Shown in pieces: positions 1 through 5,214 of a stretch of DNA of 5,214 nucleotides (the stretch's first letter is position 1; every line of letters begins with the position of its first letter). The stretch comes from Oxalobacteraceae bacterium UBA4003 (GTDB lineage: Bacteria; Pseudomonadota; Gammaproteobacteria; Burkholderiales; Burkholderiaceae_D), in assembly GCA_002384815.1 (NCBI GenBank), contig DGBN01000031.1:1-5214 (forward strand), in the 5' to 3' direction. A program made the translations under genes and the position numbers. Below the pieces are notes generated by a model. It had not been told where the DNA came from. It worked only from the letters and a program-made list of their open reading frames with translations, and did no database searches.

Positions 1-502
1 CCGCTGGAACACGCTGCTGACCGCGCTGCAACAGTTCAAGGACGATTACGACAAGAACCAGCCGATGTGGCGCATCCTGCCGGAATTCACTGCGGCGAAC
101 CCGCGCTATGAACGCGTCGGTCTGCGTGATCTGTGCCAGTCGATTCATGATTTCTACAAAACCTACGACGTCGCACGTTTGACGACAGAGATGTATCTGT
201 CCGATATGCAACCGGCGATGAAGCCGTCAGACGCATTCGCCAAGATGGCGCATCGCGAAATCGACCGCGTGCCTATCGACGAACTCGAAGGCCGCGTCAC
301 ATCGATTCTGTTGACGCCGTATCCACCGGGCATTCCTTTGCTGATTCCTGGTGAACGCTTCAACAAGACCATCGTCGATTACCTGCGTTTTGCACGCGAC
401 TTCAACGAGAAATTCCCTGGTTTCGAAACCGATGTCCACGGCCTTGTCACGCGCGAAGTGGACGGCAAGCGCGGTTATTTCGTGGATTGCGTAAGACAAT
501 AA
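1..502 (+). CDS. Orn/Lys/Arg decarboxylase, C-terminal part (5' end outside window)
   Basis: Open reading frame enters from the left edge (first full codon at base 2) and ends at TAA 500-502, giving 166 visible residues. They match the end of the large PLP-dependent (fold type I) basic amino acid decarboxylases such as AdiA, CadA and LdcC, which turn arginine, lysine or ornithine into agmatine, cadaverine or putrescine plus CO2, usually in acid resistance or polyamine supply. The diagnostic stretch is TPYPPGIPLLIPGE (visible residues 105-118), preceded by the AMKPSDAFAKM and DELEGRV segments and followed by FPGFETDVHG near the end. This is the C-terminal domain; the PLP-binding lysine lies in the missing part. 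Segments such as MKPSDAFAK resemble the arginine decarboxylase branch, but the substrate cannot be fixed from this fragment. A strong hairpin follows 38 bases after the stop, so the gene probably ends its transcription unit. The family assignment is secure; substrate is open. Confidence 0.93.
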   Translation, partial: RWNTLLTALQQFKDDYDKNQPMWRILPEFTAANPRYERVGLRDLCQSIHDFYKTYDVARLTTEMYLSDMQPAMKPSDAFAKMAHREIDRVPIDELEGRVTSILLTPYPPGIPLLIPGERFNKTIVDYLRFARDFNEKFPGFETDVHGLVTREVDGKRGYFVDCVRQ

Positions 503-540
503 ACCAGCAGAGATTGCAGGACTGATTTTCAGCGCCATAA

Positions 541-567
541 AATAATGCAGCCACGTGCTGCATTATT
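541..567 (+). terminator. AT-rich hairpin, probable terminator of the decarboxylase gene
   Basis: A perfect 11-bp inverted repeat: AATAATGCAGC (541-551), 5-nt loop CACGT, GCTGCATTATT (557-567). A-rich sequence precedes it and T-rich sequence (ATTATTCATTT) forms the right arm and tail. It lies 38 nt after the decarboxylase stop and before the next gene. The stem is AT-rich at its base and the T-tract is interrupted, so it is not a textbook intrinsic terminator, but position and perfect pairing support the call. Confidence 0.65.
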
Positions 568-633
568 CATTTGGGAAGCGGATTCTGCTCAAACATTACA
601 ATACATGGCATCCATTTCAGCGAGGGTATGAGC

Positions 634-1056
634 ATGAAACCACGCATCACCGTTCTAACACTTGGCGTCGATGATCTGGAAAAATCGCTGCGTTTCTATC
701 GCGATGGCCTGGGCCTGCAGACACAAGGCATCATCGGCAAGGAGTTCGAGCATGGCGCAGTCGCCTTCTTTGATCTGCAGGCCGGATTGAAACTCGCGTT
801 ATGGCCACGCAACAGCATGGCGCACGACACCGGCATTGCCGTCGCCCCAGTCAGTGCAACTGAATTCACGATAGGGCACAATGTCTCGTCAAAAGACGAA
901 GTGAATGTCGTCATGCAGCAGGCGCAGGATGCCGGAGCCGTCATCGTCAAGCAGGCGCATACTACCTTCTGGGGTGGCTACGCCGGATATTTCAAAGATC
1001 CCGACCAGCATCTGTGGGAGGTTGTGTGGAACCCGGCCTGGGCAGCGCCAGACTGA
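634..1056 (+). CDS. VOC (glyoxalase/bleomycin-resistance fold) family protein
   Basis: A 140-residue protein with the two-module beta-alpha-beta-beta-beta layout of the vicinal oxygen chelate superfamily. Module 1 spans about residues 4-57 (ITVLTLGVDDLEKSLRFYRD, then GLGL) and module 2 about 77-132, ending in the typical YAGYFKDPDQHLWEVVWNP. Length fits a stand-alone VOC domain. ATG 634 is preferred over ATG 628 because GAGGG (622-626) sits 7 nt before it but only 1 nt before the other. Of the usual four metal ligands, H82 and E129 are plausible, while the first-module position has T9 in place of His/Gln, so the metal site may be incomplete. Members include glyoxalase I, extradiol dioxygenases and antibiotic-binding proteins, plus many of unknown role; the substrate here cannot be told. 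A TACAAT (597-602) could be a -10 element, but no well-spaced -35 is seen. It is followed by a 101-nt gap before the next gene. Confidence 0.9.
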   Translation: MKPRITVLTLGVDDLEKSLRFYRDGLGLQTQGIIGKEFEHGAVAFFDLQAGLKLALWPRNSMAHDTGIAVAPVSATEFTIGHNVSSKDEVNVVMQQAQDAGAVIVKQAHTTFWGGYAGYFKDPDQHLWEVVWNPAWAAPD

Positions 1057-1157
1057 AGCTGTTCACCGGGCAGGGACATGGCTTGGCGACCATGCCAGCT
1101 GAATACGCCATCACATCATCGAAAAACGTTTTACACATCCACACTGAAGATAAACCA

Positions 1158-1622
1158 ATGAAAAAAATCGCCCTGCTGTTATTCAGCCTCACCGCCAGCC
1201 TCATGATCACCAGCAGCATCGCCGCCGACAAGGATCGCACCGTCACCGCCATCATGCCGCAAGGTATGGCCGTGGTCGTCTCGGAAGGCCGTCTGGAACC
1301 GCGTGGCACCGGCAGCTACAGCCTGCACCTGTACGCAAAGAACGACCCGGCCTACCCTTATGATCGCTTTATTGCCGGACTGGTACGTTCACGCAACGGC
1401 ACTGTTGAAGAAATCAGATTCGCCGATATCAATGGGGATAAAAAGCCTGACATCATCGTTCTCACCCGCTACACCGGCAGCGGCGCATTCGTCACCGTCG
1501 ATGCATTCCGCTTCAACAAGCAATCGTTGCAACCATTGCAGTTGCTCACCACGATTGCAGGGATGGATGCCAAGCAGGATCCGGTGAAGGCGCTGAAGAA
1601 AAAACTGAAAGCGGCGCGTTAG
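1158..1622 (+). CDS. PliI-like periplasmic inhibitor of i-type lysozyme
   Basis: A 154-residue precursor. The start at ATG 1158 gives a classic Sec signal peptide: MKK, a hydrophobic core (residues 4-17), then S20-I-A22 as a signal peptidase I site, leaving a mature protein of about 132 residues, probably periplasmic. The purine stretch GAAGA (1146-1150) lies 7 nt upstream. The mature part resembles the PliI family, periplasmic proteins that protect Gram-negative bacteria from invertebrate-type lysozyme: EPRGTGSYSLHLY (47-59), DRFIAGLVRSRNG (69-81), an Asp-rich ADINGDKKPD turn (89-98) and YTGSGAFVTVDAF (105-117). As I recall the Aeromonas PliI work, an SGxY loop enters the lysozyme active site; the equivalent here appears to be S108-G-A-F111, with Phe instead of Tyr. 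The C-terminus is basic (KALKKKLKAAR). The assignment rests on remembered family motifs, not on a search; a related beta-propeller-like secreted protein is the alternative. Confidence 0.75.
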   Translation: MKKIALLLFSLTASLMITSSIAADKDRTVTAIMPQGMAVVVSEGRLEPRGTGSYSLHLYAKNDPAYPYDRFIAGLVRSRNGTVEEIRFADINGDKKPDIIVLTRYTGSGAFVTVDAFRFNKQSLQPLQLLTTIAGMDAKQDPVKALKKKLKAAR

Positions 1623-1650
1623 TGCACCATTAGAAGAAAAGGAAATGCGC

Positions 1651-1677
1651 AGGCGGAAAAGCGAACGCTTTCCGCCT
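1651..1677. terminator. Hairpin between convergent genes, possible bidirectional terminator
   Basis: The inverted repeat GGCGGAAA (1652-1659) with TTTCCGCC (1669-1676) is extended by A1651-T1677 on the outside and, past a bulged A1660, by GC/GC on the inside, leaving a GAAC tetraloop (1663-1666). It sits 29 nt after the PliI-like stop and 13 nt beyond the stop of the minus-strand small ORF. On the plus strand the tail is weak (TTCACC). On the minus strand a T-rich run (ATTTCCTTTTCTT) follows the stem after about 6 nt. It can therefore serve both converging transcripts, although neither side has a clean U-tract. Confidence 0.5.
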
Positions 1678-1689
1678 TCACCGTACCGT

Positions 1690-1779
1690 CTAGTTAAAGA
1701 TCAAGCCATTAAACGTCCAGTAGCCAAATAGAAAAAGCGCCATCGCAATCACAAACTGCTTCCAGAAATTCTTGTTCAT
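1690..1779 (-). CDS. Putative 29-residue single-pass membrane microprotein
   Basis: Reading leftward from ATG 1779 to TAG 1690-1692 gives 29 residues beginning MNKNFWKQ. Residues 9-27 are almost wholly hydrophobic and aromatic (FVIAMALFLFGYWTF, then NGLI), enough for one membrane helix. Lys3 and Lys7 lie on the N-terminal side, predicting an N-in orientation. A strong purine-rich ribosome binding site, GGGAAGG (complement of 1784-1790), lies 4 nt upstream of the ATG. The start lies 46 nt past the stop of the CoA-transferase gene on the same strand, so it could be translated from that transcript's 3' end; a hairpin follows its stop. No family is recognised. The combination of start, ribosome binding site, helix and terminator argues for a real gene, but an ORF this short can arise by chance. 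Confidence 0.55.
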   Translation of the reverse strand: MNKNFWKQFVIAMALFLFGYWTFNGLIFN

Positions 1780-1825
1780 ATCGCCTTCCCTTTATCTGTT
1801 TGTTTGCGACGTTTCTCAAAGCACA

Positions 1826-3070
1826 TCACACCACGCCGTCGCGTCTCAACTCTGCAATACCAGCCTCATCATAACCCAGCATTTTCAACACCTCATCCGT
1901 ATGTTCGCCCAATGCCGGTCCCAGCCATTTTGTTTCACCCGGCGTCTCGGATAGCTTGGGCGTAATGGCAGGCAGCTTGATCGGCGTGCCGTCGGCAAAT
2001 GTGTGCTGCTCGAACATTCTGCGCGCCAGGAATTGCGGATCGTTCATCATGTCGCGCACCGAATAGATTTTACCGACGGGGACATCGGCTTTCTGCAATA
2101 TCTGCAGCGCGCTTTCTATCGTCTGCGTCGTGCACCAGGCCTGAATCGCCGCATCGATTTCCATCGTGCGCGGCACGCGGCCGTCGTTGCGTGCAAGTTG
2201 CGTATCGTTGGCAAGATCGTCGCGTCCCATGGCCAGCATCAGGCGTTTGAAAATCGCATCGCCATTACCTGCGATGACAATATTTTCACCATCGCCGGTA
2301 GTATAGGTATTCGACGGTACGATGCCGGGCAAGGCGCCTCCTGTACGTTCCCGCACAACACCGGCGTAATCGTATTCCGGCACCAGCGATTCCATCATGT
2401 TGAAGACAGCTTCGTACAAGGCCACGTCGACCATCTGCCCCTGCCCTGCGACCCGCTCATTGCCGGATTTTCCATTCCATCGGCCACCAGTCGCATCACG
2501 ATGGCGCAAAGCCATCATCGCACCGATCACGCCGTGCATGGCAGCGACCGAATCACCGATGGAAATACCGATACGCAGCGGCGGTCTATCGGGAAAACCG
2601 GAGACATAACGCATACCGCCCATAGACTCACCAATCGCACCAAAACCAGGTTGATCCTTCAACGGGCCGGTCTGGCCAAAGCCTGACAGGCGCACCATGA
2701 TGATGGCCGGATTTTCCGCCTTTAATTGCTCGTAACCGAGCGACCATTTTTCCAGCACGCCGGGCCGGTAGTTTTCAATGATGATATCCGCTTCCAGCGC
2801 GAGTTTTTTCGCGATCTGCTGGCCACGTGGATCTTTCAGATTCAATGTCAGGCTCTTTTTGTTACGCGCCTGCACCGACCACCACAAGGACGTGCCATCC
2901 TTCAACACACGCCATTGGCGTATCGGGTCACCGCCATCCGGCGATTCGATCTTGATCACGTCGGCACCGAACTCGGCCAGCATGCGTGAGCAAAACGGGC
3001 CCGCAATCAATGTACCGAGTTCAAGAACCTTGATGCCGGCCAGCGGACCGGACGATGCAGTTTTAGTCAT
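1826..3070 (-). CDS. CaiB/BaiF (class III) CoA-transferase family protein
   Basis: A 414-residue protein of normal length for class III CoA-transferases, cytoplasmic enzymes that move CoA between carboxylic acids (formyl-CoA/oxalate, succinyl-CoA/dicarboxylates, carnitine and others) through an aspartyl-CoA thioester. Typical segments are PLAGIKVLELGTLIAGPFC (9-27), LAEFGADVIKIE (31-42), NKKSLTLNLKDPRG (70-83), IIIENYRPGVLEKWSLGYE (96-114), LSGFGQTGP (128-136), and the catalytic Asp173 in ISIGDSVAAMHG, corresponding to Asp169 of formyl-CoA transferase. The C-terminal part has VPVGKIYSVRDMMNDPQFLARRMF (330-353). ATG 3070 is chosen because the family begins at this point; an upstream TTG at 3091 would add seven residues, and no strong ribosome binding site is visible for either. 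A 14-residue insertion (196-209) breaks the usual TG-x-GQ loop. It lies 65 nt downstream of recR. The acyl substrate cannot be assigned; family membership is certain. Confidence 0.95.
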   Translation of the reverse strand: MTKTASSGPLAGIKVLELGTLIAGPFCSRMLAEFGADVIKIESPDGGDPIRQWRVLKDGTSLWWSVQARNKKSLTLNLKDPRGQQIAKKLALEADIIIENYRPGVLEKWSLGYEQLKAENPAIIMVRLSGFGQTGPLKDQPGFGAIGESMGGMRYVSGFPDRPPLRIGISIGDSVAAMHGVIGAMMALRHRDATGGRWNGKSGNERVAGQGQMVDVALYEAVFNMMESLVPEYDYAGVVRERTGGALPGIVPSNTYTTGDGENIVIAGNGDAIFKRLMLAMGRDDLANDTQLARNDGRVPRTMEIDAAIQAWCTTQTIESALQILQKADVPVGKIYSVRDMMNDPQFLARRMFEQHTFADGTPIKLPAITPKLSETPGETKWLGPALGEHTDEVLKMLGYDEAGIAELRRDGVV

Positions 3071-3082
3071 GGCGCTCAGAAA

Positions 3083-3110
3083 AGAATACAAAGATATGCA
3101 GCATGATCAA
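3083..3110 (-). promoter_or_regulatory. Weak candidate promoter for the CoA-transferase gene
   Basis: On the minus strand TTGATC (complement of 3105-3110) and TATTCT (complement of 3083-3088) are separated by 16 nt; each matches the sigma70 consensus at four of six positions. The transcript would start very close to ATG 3070, leaving a leader too short for a normal ribosome binding site, so readthrough from recR is at least as likely. Low confidence. Confidence 0.2.
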
Positions 3111-3135
3111 CTCCGCAGGCTGGAACCGGAAAATC

Positions 3136-3732
3136 CTAGGTCGTACGTCTGTCCAGCATCGCACGTGCGATGGTGCCGGCATCGACATATTCCAGCTCGC
3201 CTCCGACCGGCACGCCGCGCGCCAGACGACTCACCTTCAAGCCGCGCGCCTTCAGTGTTTCGCTGATGTAATGTGCGGTAGCTTCACCCTCGTTCGTGAA
3301 GTTGGTAGCCAGCACCACTTCCTGCACGATGCCATCGGTAGCCCGACTGATCAGTTTTTCCAGATGGATGTCTTTCGGACCGATACCGTCCAGCGGTGAC
3401 AAGCGCCCCATCAGCACGAAATACAAACCCTTGAAAGTCAGGGTCTGTTCTATCATCAACTGATCACCCGGCGTTTCGACCACACACAGCAAAGCCGCAT
3501 TACGTCCGGCGTCGAGACAGGTTTCGCACACGGTGTTTTCTGTAAACGTATTGCACATCGCGCAGTGCTGCACCCGATCAACCGCCTGCGACAAGGCGCG
3601 ACCCAACATGGCAGCGCCATCCCTGTCATGCTGCATCAGGTGATAGGCCATGCGTTGTGCAGACTTCGGCCCGACGCCGGGCAGGCGCCGCAATGCTTCG
3701 GTCAAGAACTCAAGGCTGGACGGAGATTTCAA
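3136..3732 (-). CDS. recR: Recombination mediator protein RecR
   Basis: A 198-residue protein, the standard length of RecR, which with RecO and RecF helps load RecA onto SSB-coated gapped DNA in recombinational repair. Seen in order: helix-hairpin-helix region with LPGVGPKSAQRMAYHL (17-32), a four-cysteine zinc finger (C57, C60, C69, C72), and a Toprim domain (about 80-175) carrying VVETPGD, FVLMGRLSPLDGIGP and TNEGEATA. It ends with the conserved RGVPVGGELEYVD (172-184). The family N-terminus MKSPSSLEFL is reached only with the TTG codon at 3732 as start; the frame stays open further upstream, but that part is unlike RecR and overlaps ybaB. The ribosome binding site is weak (GAAAG about 8 nt upstream). 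The start lies 40 nt after the ybaB stop, which fits co-transcription in the conserved dnaX-ybaB-recR order and perhaps translation dependent on ybaB. Confidence 0.97.
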   Translation of the reverse strand: MKSPSSLEFLTEALRRLPGVGPKSAQRMAYHLMQHDRDGAAMLGRALSQAVDRVQHCAMCNTFTENTVCETCLDAGRNAALLCVVETPGDQLMIEQTLTFKGLYFVLMGRLSPLDGIGPKDIHLEKLISRATDGIVQEVVLATNFTNEGEATAHYISETLKARGLKVSRLARGVPVGGELEYVDAGTIARAMLDRRTT

Positions 3733-3772
3733 ACGGCGGCTTTCAATTATGCGGCAACAAAACAATGCTGCA

Positions 3773-4099
3773 TCAGAACGGCATCTTGAAACCTGGCGGT
3801 ATCGGCATACCTGCAGTTGCGCCAGCCATTTTTTCCTGCGATGTTGCTTCTGCCTTGCGCACGGCATCGTTGAAGGCGGCGGCAACCAGATCTTCCAGCA
3901 TGTCCTTGTCGTCAGCCAGCAACGATGGATCGATGGACACGCGCTTCACATCGTTCTTGCACGACATCACGATCTTCACCAGGCCGGCGCCGGATTGTCC
4001 TTCCACTTCTATCGATGCAAGTTGTTCCTGCATTTTTTTCATATTGTCCTGCATTGCTTGCGCCTGCTTCATCAGGCCGGCCAATTGGTTTTTCATCAT
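3773..4099 (-). CDS. ybaB: YbaB/EbfC family nucleoid-associated DNA-binding protein
   Basis: A 108-residue protein of the YbaB/EbfC family, small dimeric DNA-binding proteins that coat the nucleoid and are usually encoded between dnaX and recR. The N-terminal helix (MKNQLAGLMKQAQAMQDNMKK onward, to about residue 29) is rich in Gln, Met and Lys, as in the family's dimerising coiled region. The core then reads VEGQSGAGLVKIVMSCKNDVKRVSIDPSLL (about 32-61), and a C-terminal helix covers LEDLVAAAFNDAVRKAEATSQEKM (68-91). It ends in a Gly/Pro-rich tail, PIPPGFKMPF. Two ATGs are adjacent (4099 and 4096); AAGGAG (complement of 4107-4112) is 7 nt from the first and 10 nt from the second, favouring 4099. 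It starts 69 nt after the dnaX stop, without a visible hairpin between, and has the best ribosome binding site of the cluster. Confidence 0.96.
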   Translation of the reverse strand: MMKNQLAGLMKQAQAMQDNMKKMQEQLASIEVEGQSGAGLVKIVMSCKNDVKRVSIDPSLLADDKDMLEDLVAAAFNDAVRKAEATSQEKMAGATAGMPIPPGFKMPF

Positions 4100-4168
4100 G
4101 ATGTTGCTCCTTCAAATAATTCAGTATGGATGGGTAGAGTTGGATGAATAAGTTACGGGGGTTCGCTC

Positions 4169-5214
4169 TCAGATCGGCTTGACCGAGCCCGATATGATGG
4201 TGGCGCCGAATTCGCGCATCAGTTTCTGTACGAACGGGTCTTCCCGCATAGCCTGCTCTGCTTCGCCCTGCCGTTCTGCACGATCGGCAAGTGCGGCTGC
4301 ATTGGCCGTGTGTTCGACCGCGCCGAGCCTGGTGTGCACCCGTACCGTCTGGCTGAAATGTTCGGACAAGGCAGCAGTCAGTTTTTCCACACTGCCGGCG
4401 GCCAGCAGGGTTTCTACTGAAACCTGCAAATCGAACTGGATCTGGCTGCTATCTGCGCCTGGTGCACATTTGAGCAATTCGCTCTGCTGCGCCAGTTGCT
4501 GCGCCACGCCGCGCACTGGCAGGGATGCTGCAAGCAGCGGCCAGTTACCGTCCCAATTCAGGGATGGCGCCGGATGCAGTTCAAAAGGACGGGATGGAAC
4601 AGCTTGCGGCTCGGGTGTTGGCAATTGTGCTGGCCCAGCAGTGGACGCCTGCGGCCTTACTGACGGCTCGAATTGCGTTTCAGTTTTTTTTTGAGCCGCA
4701 GAACTGGAAAAAGCATCGTTGGCGTCGCTGCTTCCGAACGGTATTTCATCGTCCCACGGCGGTGCCGGCGGCAAGTCGATGGCAACTGATTTTTCCGATG
4801 GCGCTGGTGCAGGTGCTCGTACTGCTGCCTGAGCCGGTACCGACGCACGTGTGACCGCTGCAGGAGCAGGAGCCGCAGGCATTGCCGCCTTGCTGCCGGA
4901 ACGAGCGGCTTGCAACGCCGCCATGGCCGGGCTCATGCCGGCGGGCCGCGCAACAGGCGCACTATTCGTTACGGCCTGCGGCGCGGCGCTCAAGCGAGCA
5001 GCAGATGCCGCGGCGACAGGCATAGATGGGCGGGCCGCCAACGGCGCTGTCGGTGTACCAGCCTGCGTCTCTGCCGGGCCAAAACCCGGGCGGAAGGCCA
5101 GCATGCGCAGCAAGGTCATCGAAAAACCGGCGTATTCATCCGGCGCCAATCCCAACTCATTGCGACCATGCACGGCGATTTGATAAAACAGCTGTATCTC
5201 TTCGGCATCGAACA
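4169..5214 (-). CDS. dnaX: DNA polymerase III subunit tau (and possibly gamma), C-terminal 347 residues
   Basis: The frame enters from the right edge and ends at TGA 4169-4171. DnaX is the clamp-loader ATPase; its long form tau also links the polymerase core and the DnaB helicase. The visible part begins in domain III (FDAEEIQLFYQIAVHGRNEL, APDEYAGFSMTLLRMLAFRPG), so the Walker and zinc-binding motifs are outside. A long Ala/Pro-rich linker follows (about 50-195) with the APPWDDEIPF segment, then the tau-specific C-terminal domain (about 210-347, from FELHPAPSLNWDGNWPLLAASL to GATIISGSVKPI), which in E. coli binds the alpha subunit. In the linker, codons CAA AAA AAA ACT form a run of nine A; a -1 shift there ends at TGA after one more codon, giving a gamma-like product with no tau C-terminal domain. 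ybaB follows 69 nt after the stop. Identity is firm from domain III and the ybaB-recR context; production of gamma is inference. Confidence 0.95.
   Translation of the reverse strand, partial: FDAEEIQLFYQIAVHGRNELGLAPDEYAGFSMTLLRMLAFRPGFGPAETQAGTPTAPLAARPSMPVAAASAARLSAAPQAVTNSAPVARPAGMSPAMAALQAARSGSKAAMPAAPAPAAVTRASVPAQAAVRAPAPAPSEKSVAIDLPPAPPWDDEIPFGSSDANDAFSSSAAQKKTETQFEPSVRPQASTAGPAQLPTPEPQAVPSRPFELHPAPSLNWDGNWPLLAASLPVRGVAQQLAQQSELLKCAPGADSSQIQFDLQVSVETLLAAGSVEKLTAALSEHFSQTVRVHTRLGAVEHTANAAALADRAERQGEAEQAMREDPFVQKLMREFGATIISGSVKPI
4684..4692 (-). promoter_or_regulatory. dnaX: A9 slippery run in dnaX, candidate tau/gamma frameshift or slippage site
   Basis: On the coding (minus) strand the sequence is GCT CAA AAA AAA ACT GAA, with nine consecutive A (complement of 4684-4692) containing an A-AAA-AAA heptamer in the right phase. 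After a -1 shift, or insertion of one A in the mRNA, the next codons are AAC TGA (stop at 4680-4682). After loss of one A the frame stops at TAA 4657-4659, eight codons on. Both alternative frames therefore yield a gamma-like protein. E. coli dnaX uses A-AAA-AAG with an almost immediate stop; T. thermophilus dnaX uses a nine-A run with transcriptional slippage. No convincing upstream Shine-Dalgarno-like stimulator was found. Confidence 0.6.

Noticed and set aside
1057..1157. Short inverted repeats (AGCTG/CAGCT and CATGG/CCATG) between the VOC and PliI-like genes
   Set aside because: The arms are only 5 bp with long or offset loops and no T-tract, so neither a terminator nor an operator can be supported.
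1791..1819. TTGAGA and GATAAA on the minus strand with 17-nt spacing, just before the small ORF (promoter-like)
   Set aside because: Transcription from it would begin inside the ribosome binding site of the small ORF, so it cannot explain that gene's translation; part also lies close to the CoA-transferase stop.
2003..2686. Plus-strand 227-codon open frame opposite the CoA-transferase gene
   Set aside because: It is fully antisense to a gene of certain identity, resembles no protein family and has low-complexity His/Arg/Thr content typical of a reverse-frame shadow.
4030..4040. Seven-A run in ybaB on the coding strand (ATG AAA AAA ATG)
   Set aside because: Simply two Lys codons next to Met in the family's Lys-rich helix; no nearby out-of-frame stop arrangement or truncated product makes sense there.
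3650..4151. Two overlapping plus-strand frames of about 165 codons opposite ybaB and recR
   Set aside because: Both are antisense to two well-conserved genes and show no recognisable domain.
4179..4694. Plus-strand 171-codon open frame opposite dnaX
   Set aside because: Antisense to the Ala/Pro-rich dnaX tail; its Ser/Cys/Ala-rich composition is the expected complement of GC-rich Ala codons, with no motif.

Overview
The window reads as a chromosomal segment from a betaproteobacterium, probably of the Oxalobacteraceae (Herminiimonas/Janthinobacterium type). This is inferred from protein character, moderate GC and the dnaX-ybaB-recR order; no search was run. No mobile element, CRISPR array, tRNA or rRNA was seen.

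Plus strand, left part (1-1622): the 3' end of a fold-type I Orn/Lys/Arg decarboxylase gene, followed by a strong AT-rich hairpin. Then come a stand-alone VOC (glyoxalase-fold) gene and a secreted PliI-type lysozyme inhibitor gene. These three look like separate small units and not one pathway.

Centre (1623-1825): the convergent junction between the two halves. It holds a terminator-like hairpin and a 29-codon minus-strand ORF with a purine-rich ribosome binding site, encoding a probable single-pass membrane microprotein.

Minus strand, right part (1826-5214): transcription runs from the right edge leftward through dnaX (5' end cut off), ybaB/ebfC and recR, and then a class III (CaiB/BaiF) CoA-transferase gene. 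dnaX-ybaB-recR is a widespread replication/recombination cluster: clamp-loader subunit, nucleoid-associated DNA-binding protein, and the RecF-pathway mediator. The CoA-transferase follows recR by 65 nt and may be read from the same transcript or from its own weak promoter.

The most interesting signal is in dnaX. In the Ala/Pro-rich linker the coding strand has nine consecutive A residues, and a -1 shift there (or insertion of one extra A) meets a TGA after a single further codon. This is the layout expected for producing a short gamma-like form beside full-length tau, as known from E. coli (ribosomal frameshifting) and Thermus thermophilus (transcriptional slippage). Secondary points are the microprotein, a 14-residue insertion in a conserved loop of the CoA-transferase, and a Tyr-to-Phe change in the presumed inhibitory motif of the PliI protein.
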